Positions 34,529 to 39,534 of a stretch of DNA of 39,534 nucleotides are shown piece by piece (the first letter of the stretch is position 1; each line of letters begins with the position of its first letter). Origin of the DNA: Gammaproteobacteria bacterium TMED78. Its GTDB lineage: Bacteria; Pseudomonadota; Gammaproteobacteria; Steroidobacterales; Rariloculaceae. The position numbers and the translations under genes were made by a program. The stretch covers positions 1 through 39,534 of the forward strand of contig NHEF01000025.1 in the NCBI GenBank assembly GCA_002171615.1, read 5' to 3'. The notes under the pieces were generated by a model that did not search any database, was not told the DNA's origin, and saw nothing but the letters and a program-made list of their open reading frames with translations.

Positions 34529-36550
34529 ATGAGTAAGTTTTATTATTTTGTGCTACTACTAGTAGCAAGTTCATTAGTTAATGCACAGCAAGATGATGGT
34601 GTCATTGAAGAAATAGTTGTTAGTAGTGTAGGTCAAAAAACTGCTAATGAAATAATTTCTAGTATAGATATTATTGATCACACATCATTAGATAGGGGCA
34701 TTAATCAAAATATAGGTGAAATATTAGAAAAAACTATTGGGGTTGATAATGCCGCCCTTGGTAGAGCTGTAGGTCAACCAGTTATTAGAGGATTAAGTGG
34801 CTATAGAGTGAAAGTTTTAGAAAATGGCCTATCATCTGGTGATATGTCAGAAAATAGTGGTGATCATCCACATGCTTTAAATGCTCTTGCCATTTCTAGA
34901 GTAGAAGTTCTAAAGGGTCCAGCAGCTTTAAGATATGGTCCATTTTCTAATTCTGGTGTAATTAATATGTTGTCAGAACATCAATTAATAGATGAAAATA
35001 CACAAAGTGGTGGGGACATACTATTTGGAAATAGTTCAGTCGCAAAAGAAAACTCAGTACATTTTCATTCACTACTTAGAAGTGGCAACTGGTTTGTAGG
35101 GCTATCTGGTCATAAAAGAGACGGGAAAGATTATAAAATCCCTGGCTATGAAGAAACAGAAGCTTTACATGCAAAGCATGAAGCTGAAGAGGAAGAAGAG
35201 GAAGAAGAAGGACACCCCCATGAAGAAGAGGTAAGAGTAAAAGGTACTGCAAAAAGTACCGCCCTTGATGAGCAAGGCCTTAACTTCCATACTACTTGGC
35301 TAGGTAATAATAATAAATTCACTGTTTTTCTTAATAGCAGTGAATCATTATTTGGTATTCCAGGTCACGAACATGAAGAAGAGGAAGAAGAAGTGATAAC
35401 TCTTGATATGGAAAGAACAAGATCTGGATTTGAATATGTCCAAGACATAAATGGCTTTTTCAATGAATTTTCATTTAACTCAGCTTTTACAGATTATAAA
35501 CATGGTGAGTTAGAAGGAAAGGAAACAGCATTGTCGTACGCTAACAAAGCTCAAAATATAAGAATGGAGCTTGCATATGGAAGTGATAGCTCTAATGGAG
35601 TGATTGGATATTCTTTTGATGAAGATGATACTACTATAGGTGGTGAAGAAGCAGGTTATATTCCAAGCTCTAAAAAATCTAGCAAAGCTTTATTCATTGT
35701 TCAAAATATTGAAAGAGGCAACCTTCTTGCTGAAGGAGCAATTAGACTTGAAAATAATGAATTAGAAGCTGTAGGCGCTAAATACAGTAAGATTAGCAAA
35801 AATAATAATAGCTTCTCTGTTGGAACTGGACTTAAGCTTACAGAAGAAGCCCTATTAGGCTTTTCACTTGCAAAAAACTCAAGAGCCCCAAGCATTTCTG
35901 AGCTTTATGCAGAGGGTAAACATCTTGATGCAGGAATATACGAAAAAGGAAATGCTTCACTAAAGAATGAAAATTCTACGGCTCTAGAGGTGTATTATCG
36001 CTATTCCAGCGATTCATTTAGTTTAAAGGCTTCATACTTTAATAATGATTTTGATAGCTATATTTATAGACAAACTACTGGCGCTAAAATTAATAAAGTA
36101 CCTGTAATTCAATATAAGCAGCAAGGAGCTAAAATCTCTGGTACTGAAGTTGAATTAAACTTTGCTCCTATGACACTAGGGAATTTTGATATTTCAAATT
36201 CATTCATGATTACTAATATTTCTGGGGAGCTTAATGGTGGCGGATATGTACCACGAATGCCTCCTATGAATTACCAGTATACAGTTGATGCGATGTCAAA
36301 TAACTGGATGTACACACTTAGATATAGGCATAGTGAGAAACAAGATTCACTAGCATTAAATGAGATGTTAACTGATGCTTATAATAGAGTAGATCTTGAA
36401 GTAGTTTATACAACAAATTTTGGTATGACTGTTTCACTACTTGCTAAAAACCTAGGTAATGAAGATATTAGAAACCATACTTCTTGGTTGAAAGATAAGC
36501 TACCAGAGCCTGGTAGAGATTATAATTTATCTGTTCAATATAGTTTCTAA
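34529..36550 (+). CDS. TonB-dependent receptor, ZnuD-like (probable zinc uptake), His/Glu-rich loops
   Basis: This is a 673-aa outer-membrane receptor. A signal peptide ends near residue 19 (SSLVNA|QQ), a TonB-box-like VIEEIVVSS follows at 25-33, then the plug domain with QPVIRGLSGYRVKVLENGLS, GDMSENSGDHPHALN and VEVLKGPAALRYG, and a 22-strand-type barrel ending in Phe. The plug motif D-M-S-x2-S-x-DH is very like Neisseria ZnuD. Two extracellular-type loops are extremely His/Glu-rich: about 212-235 (HAKHEAE, eight Glu, GHPHEEE) and 279-288 (GHEHEEEEEE), consistent with binding Zn2+ or another divalent metal. Metal identity is inference. AGGAG lies 7 bp before the ATG. A tandem paralogue follows. 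Confidence 0.88.
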   Translation: MSKFYYFVLLLVASSLVNAQQDDGVIEEIVVSSVGQKTANEIISSIDIIDHTSLDRGINQNIGEILEKTIGVDNAALGRAVGQPVIRGLSGYRVKVLENGLSSGDMSENSGDHPHALNALAISRVEVLKGPAALRYGPFSNSGVINMLSEHQLIDENTQSGGDILFGNSSVAKENSVHFHSLLRSGNWFVGLSGHKRDGKDYKIPGYEETEALHAKHEAEEEEEEEEGHPHEEEVRVKGTAKSTALDEQGLNFHTTWLGNNNKFTVFLNSSESLFGIPGHEHEEEEEEVITLDMERTRSGFEYVQDINGFFNEFSFNSAFTDYKHGELEGKETALSYANKAQNIRMELAYGSDSSNGVIGYSFDEDDTTIGGEEAGYIPSSKKSSKALFIVQNIERGNLLAEGAIRLENNELEAVGAKYSKISKNNNSFSVGTGLKLTEEALLGFSLAKNSRAPSISELYAEGKHLDAGIYEKGNASLKNENSTALEVYYRYSSDSFSLKASYFNNDFDSYIYRQTTGAKINKVPVIQYKQQGAKISGTEVELNFAPMTLGNFDISNSFMITNISGELNGGGYVPRMPPMNYQYTVDAMSNNWMYTLRYRHSEKQDSLALNEMLTDAYNRVDLEVVYTTNFGMTVSLLAKNLGNEDIRNHTSWLKDKLPEPGRDYNLSVQYSF

Positions 36551-36556
36551 GTTATA
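36471..36556 (+). repeat. 86-bp near-identical receptor 3' end, copy 1
   Basis: This covers the last 27 codons, the stop and six following bases of the first receptor. It matches 38680-38765 with only two mismatches (84 of 86), including a 68-base identical run, although the rest of the two genes is much more divergent at synonymous sites. Confidence 0.95.
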
Positions 36557-36563
36557 AAAAATG

Positions 36564-36602
36564 ATGAAGGTGATCTGTTTTGTCTTAACAGATTGCCTTC
36601 AT
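36564..36602. terminator. Long imperfect hairpin between the two receptor genes
   Basis: ATGAAGGTGATCTGTT (36564-36579) pairs with AACAGATTGCCTTCAT (36587-36602) as a 16-bp stem with two G-U pairs and a seven-base loop. No T tract follows on the plus strand. Read on the minus strand the stem is followed by CATTTTTTATAA. It may protect or end the first receptor transcript, or be a terminator for minus-strand transcription. Confidence 0.65.
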
Positions 36603-36719
36603 TATCAATAGAGGCGCCTATAAATTAATTCTCACTGCCCATCTATTTTTTGAATAATTAAAAGAAACAAGTTGTATTAAAAATAATACTTCTTGGCTTC
36701 GTTATCTATTTTCATTACT

Positions 36720-38759
36720 ATGAAATCGATGAGAAGATTTTATTTTTTTATTCCACTTTTAATTTTATCTGCATCTATCTACGCTCAGGATAGCCATGAT
36801 TTTAGTGAAGAAGTCATTGTTAGTAGCGTAGGTGAAAGACCTGCTAATGAAATAATTTCTAGCACCTATAATGTGCCCCACGAATTACTTGATAGAGCAA
36901 TCAATTCAAATCTTGGCAACATTATTGAAAATGTTGTAGGTGTCAACTCAAGTAATTTTGGAAGAGGTGTTGGCAAGCCACAAATTAGAGGTTTAGGAGA
37001 ATACAGGGTTAAGGTTTTAGAAAATGATCTTGCATCTGGTGATATGGCGGATAATGGTCCAGATCATCCACATGCTTTTAATGTTCTTGCTTTCTCTAGA
37101 ATAGAGGTACTAAAAGGTCCTGCTGCTCTAAGATACGGACCATTCTCTTCTTCTGGTGTTATCAATATGTTATCAGAACATAAATTAATTGATGAAACTA
37201 CACCTAGTTTTGGAGATATCATATATGGAAATAGCTCAGTAGCTGATGAAAACTCAATTCACTTTCATTCATTACTTAGAAGTGGTGACTGGTTCTGGGG
37301 ATTATCTGGTAATAAAAGAGATGGAAAAGACTATAAAATTCCTGGCTTTATGGAAACAAAAGCTCTGCATGCAAAACATGAAGCCGAAGGAGAAACAGAA
37401 ATGGGGGTGGCAGGAGCTGCAAAAAATACAGCGCTTAAAGAAAATGGAGTTAATTTCCATAGCACTTGGTTAGGCAATAATAAAAAATTTACTTATTTTA
37501 TTAATAAAAGTGAGGCAGGATTTGGTATTCCAGGATATGAGCATGAGGAGGAAGAGGGAAAAGAAGAAGTAATGACTCTTGACATGAATAGAACCAGATC
37601 TGGGGTTGAATATACCCAAGATTTAAATGGTATTTTCAATAAATTTTCGTTTAATTCAGCCTTTGTCGACTATAAGCATGCAGAACTAGAAGGGAATAAG
37701 GAAGTCTCTACATTTACCAATGATTCTTATAATGTAAGAATGGAACTTGCTTTTGGCGGTAATAACACCCTCCCTGACCAGAAAGATCATCCGTTATCTT
37801 TTAATGGTATTATTGGATTTTCCAAGGAAAATAATAAAACGATAATAGCTGGAGAAGAAGCGGGCTATATTCCAAGCTTCGACCAATCTAGCGAATCCTT
37901 ATACATTATTCAAAATATAGAACACTCAAACCTTATTTTTGAAGCAGCCGCTCGACTTGAAAAAAATAAATTAAACCCTAAAGTTATTAAGCTTAAAGAG
38001 AAAAATAAAAATAATGGTAATTATTCTATTGGAGGCGGTTTAAAGCTCTCAGATAATGCTTTGATTGGCGTATCAATTTCAAAAAACTCAAGAGCTCCTA
38101 GTATTTCTGAGATTTATGCAGATGGGGTACATCATGATGCTGGAATATACGAAAAAGGAAATAGCTTATTAAAAAATGAAGATTCTATATCTAAAGAAAT
38201 ATACTACAGATATAGCAATGATTTTTTTAATTTAAATGCTGCATATTTTAGAAATGACTTTGATAGCTTCATTTATAGACATATTACTAATATGAAAGTA
38301 GGTAAAATACCTGTAATAGAGTATAGGCAACAAGGATCAAAAATTTATGGTACTGAGCTTGAGATTAGTTTTGATAATATGACTCTAGAAAATTTTATTG
38401 TTTCTCATTCATTCATGATTTCTAAAATTAATGGAAAACTCAATGATGGTGCATATATACCGAGAATGCCCCCTCTAAGCTTTCAATATACGCTTGATGC
38501 AATATCAGATAATTGGCTATATACACTTAGATATAGATATAGTGATAAACAGGATTCACTTGCTTATAATGAAATGCTAACTGATTCTTATAATAGATTA
38601 GATTTTGAAGTTAGTTATAGAGCAAGCGATAACATAGTTGTTTTGCTACTTATGAGAAATATAGGTGATGAAGAGATTAGAAATCATACTTCTTGGTTGA
38701 AAGATAAGCTACCAGAGCCTGGTAGAGATTATAATTTATCTGTTCAATATAGCTTCTAA
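36720..38759 (+). CDS. TonB-dependent receptor, ZnuD-like, second tandem copy
   Basis: This is a 679-aa outer-membrane receptor from the ATG at 36720, just before the signal peptide MKSMRRFYFFIPLLILSA and cleavage near IYA|QD; a TTG nine codons upstream or the ATG at 36729 are alternatives, and no strong Shine-Dalgarno is visible. It is collinear with the upstream receptor: the plug has KPQIRGLGEYRVKVLENDLA, GDMADNGPDHPHAFN and VEVLKGPAALRYG-type sequence, and it ends with the same C-terminus. It lacks the long acidic run of the first loop (HAKHEAEGETEMG) and keeps only GYEHEEEEGKEE in the second, so its metal affinity or ligand may differ. A 12-codon insertion with a DQKDHP segment lies mid-barrel. 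Confidence 0.86.
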   Translation: MKSMRRFYFFIPLLILSASIYAQDSHDFSEEVIVSSVGERPANEIISSTYNVPHELLDRAINSNLGNIIENVVGVNSSNFGRGVGKPQIRGLGEYRVKVLENDLASGDMADNGPDHPHAFNVLAFSRIEVLKGPAALRYGPFSSSGVINMLSEHKLIDETTPSFGDIIYGNSSVADENSIHFHSLLRSGDWFWGLSGNKRDGKDYKIPGFMETKALHAKHEAEGETEMGVAGAAKNTALKENGVNFHSTWLGNNKKFTYFINKSEAGFGIPGYEHEEEEGKEEVMTLDMNRTRSGVEYTQDLNGIFNKFSFNSAFVDYKHAELEGNKEVSTFTNDSYNVRMELAFGGNNTLPDQKDHPLSFNGIIGFSKENNKTIIAGEEAGYIPSFDQSSESLYIIQNIEHSNLIFEAAARLEKNKLNPKVIKLKEKNKNNGNYSIGGGLKLSDNALIGVSISKNSRAPSISEIYADGVHHDAGIYEKGNSLLKNEDSISKEIYYRYSNDFFNLNAAYFRNDFDSFIYRHITNMKVGKIPVIEYRQQGSKIYGTELEISFDNMTLENFIVSHSFMISKINGKLNDGAYIPRMPPLSFQYTLDAISDNWLYTLRYRYSDKQDSLAYNEMLTDSYNRLDFEVSYRASDNIVVLLLMRNIGDEEIRNHTSWLKDKLPEPGRDYNLSVQYSF

Positions 38760-38765
38760 GTTATA
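38680..38765 (+). repeat. 86-bp near-identical receptor 3' end, copy 2
   Basis: This is the partner of 36471-36556: 84 of 86 bases are identical, including synonymous positions, the stop codon and the bases after it. The last 26 residues encoded by the two receptors are identical. Confidence 0.95.
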
Positions 38766-38785
38766 GCAATAATAAAAATTATTCC

Positions 38786-39304
38786 TTATTCCAGAAGATT
38801 GCCTTCATCATCAAGATCTAGGCCAGTCTTTCTTGCCTGATCAAGTACCTCGGAAGGCCAAATAACTCGTCCTGCGTCTGTTCCTCCAACAATTGTCATC
38901 ATCAAGGCATACTCTTTACCAATATTCCTAAAACTTCGCATAACACCAGCAGGTACAGAAACAAGATCAAACGCATTCAACTCAATTCTATGTTCTTCAT
39001 CATCACCCCAAAGTATCTCCCAATTGCCTGACATAGCAAAAAAAACTTCGACCGTATCATGAGAGTGAAGTGATGCGCCTTTTTCTGCATTAGCACCTAT
39101 ATAGGTGACATTGAAACCTTCTACCGCTTTAATTGCTGGGGATAAATTAATATCTTCCGTTACTCCTGATCCAATCACAGTAAAAACATCTCTTTCCATG
39201 CCGGGAATAAGAGAGTCTACAAATGCTTTTTGTGTTGGCTTTAACTCTTCAAAACGAGCTAAACGCTCATCCATTTGCTTAGGTGTAAAAACTTTAGATT
39301 TCAT
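38786..39304 (-). CDS. Cupin-domain protein
   Basis: This is a 172-aa soluble protein with a single cupin barrel. Motif 1 is visible as GASLHSHDTVEVFFAMSG, giving His80, His82 and Glu86 as metal ligands. Motif 2, SVPAGVMRSFRNIG, has Arg123 where the fourth ligand His is normally found, so metal binding may be altered or absent. The N-terminal 45 residues are helical and the C-terminus ends DLDDEGNLLE. Its ATG overlaps the stop of the upstream gene (ATGA, 39301-39304), implying translational coupling. The substrate is unknown. It is convergent with the second receptor gene. Confidence 0.82.
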   Translation of the reverse strand: MKSKVFTPKQMDERLARFEELKPTQKAFVDSLIPGMERDVFTVIGSGVTEDINLSPAIKAVEGFNVTYIGANAEKGASLHSHDTVEVFFAMSGNWEILWGDDEEHRIELNAFDLVSVPAGVMRSFRNIGKEYALMMTIVGGTDAGRVIWPSEVLDQARKTGLDLDDEGNLLE

Positions 39305-39534
39305 CTAATTACATATTCCCAAATATCAGTCGCTTGCTCAAGAATAGCAGGTAAATCAGACTCAAGAAGATATCCCTCCTCGATCAACAGCTTTGCTTCC
39401 TGAGAAAGTAAATCGAGATAGCTTTCTAAACCATCATACCTTTCTTCTATAGAAAGACGAGGGTCATCACTGGATAGTCTAGTCTCCCTATCTTTTGGAA
39501 AGGGTAAAAAAGAGCCCGACATATGAGATACTGT
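39301..39534 (-). CDS. C-terminal fragment of a probable alpha/beta-hydrolase-domain protein, partial at window edge
   Basis: The frame is open to the right edge of the window and ends at the ATGA overlap with the cupin gene. The readable C-terminus, SGSFLPFPKDRETRLSSDDP followed by SIEERYDGLESYLDLL and a helical tail ending in WEYVIR, resembles the end of large secreted alpha/beta-hydrolase-domain (Abhydrolase_10-like) proteins common in proteobacteria. An internal ATG at 39520-39522 is unlikely to be the true start because the frame continues upstream. The family call is from memory of the C-terminal pattern and should be treated as tentative. Confidence 0.55.
   Translation of the reverse strand, partial: TVSHMSGSFLPFPKDRETRLSSDDPRLSIEERYDGLESYLDLLSQEAKLLIEEGYLLESDLPAILEQATDIWEYVIR

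Overview
The window reads as a chromosomal segment of an AT-rich, tightly packed marine-type gammaproteobacterium. The evidence is the homodimeric-type aceE next to aceF, the murJ-ribF-ileS-lspA operon head-to-head with rpsT, an rplU-rpmA-obgE block beside a divergent ispB, a DUF2390/TIGR02444 protein, and outer-membrane TonB receptors. Low GC, very short intergenic gaps, many 4-26 bp overlaps and frequent lysine/asparagine-rich tails suggest a streamlined SAR86-like oceanic lineage. That taxonomic guess is inference; no rRNA gene is present to test it. No tRNA, CRISPR array, integrase or insertion sequence was found.

Left third (1-15 kb), mostly central metabolism. The N-terminus of aceF and the whole of aceE (minus strand) are followed by a divergent M17 leucyl aminopeptidase whose start overlaps the aceE start, then a convergent monothiol glutaredoxin, a stand-alone PuuD-type membrane domain with nadC, and a glutamate/dicarboxylate symporter with proC. 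Next come an unrecognised 119-aa protein, a small membrane protein, and an EamA (DMT) exporter broken by a +1 frameshift in a nine-base homopolymer. A DUF2390 protein and an LhgO-like FAD oxidoreductase follow. The korBA 2-oxoacid:ferredoxin oxidoreductase is divergent from a 7Fe ferredoxin gene, its likely electron acceptor.

Middle (15-29.6 kb). A DUF5916/CBM9-like outer-membrane protein is divergent from a Tat-exported molybdenum sulfite dehydrogenase (soxC), a mono-haem cytochrome c (soxD-like) and an orphan tripartite-tricarboxylate (TctC/Bug-type) binding lipoprotein. Then comes the housekeeping block lspA-ileS-ribF-murJ / rpsT / obgE-rpmA-rplU / ispB. The rpsT and rplU promoters look alike, with a TTGACT -35, a 17-bp spacer and a GC-rich discriminator. 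A clear intrinsic terminator separates rpmA from obgE.

Right end (29.6-39.5 kb), an accessory and surface-exchange region. It holds a lipoprotein sulfatase with altered active-site motifs, a DUF1244 protein behind a second DUF5916 protein, and a small exported protein ahead of two tandem ZnuD-like TonB receptors. The receptors differ in their His/Glu-rich loops but share an almost identical 86-bp 3' end. A cupin protein and the C-terminus of a probable alpha/beta hydrolase run off the right edge.

The points most worth a second look are the receptor pair with its small leader gene and hairpins, the atypical sulfatase, the homopolymer-broken transporter, the soxCD-TctC cluster and the zero-gap aceE/aminopeptidase start.
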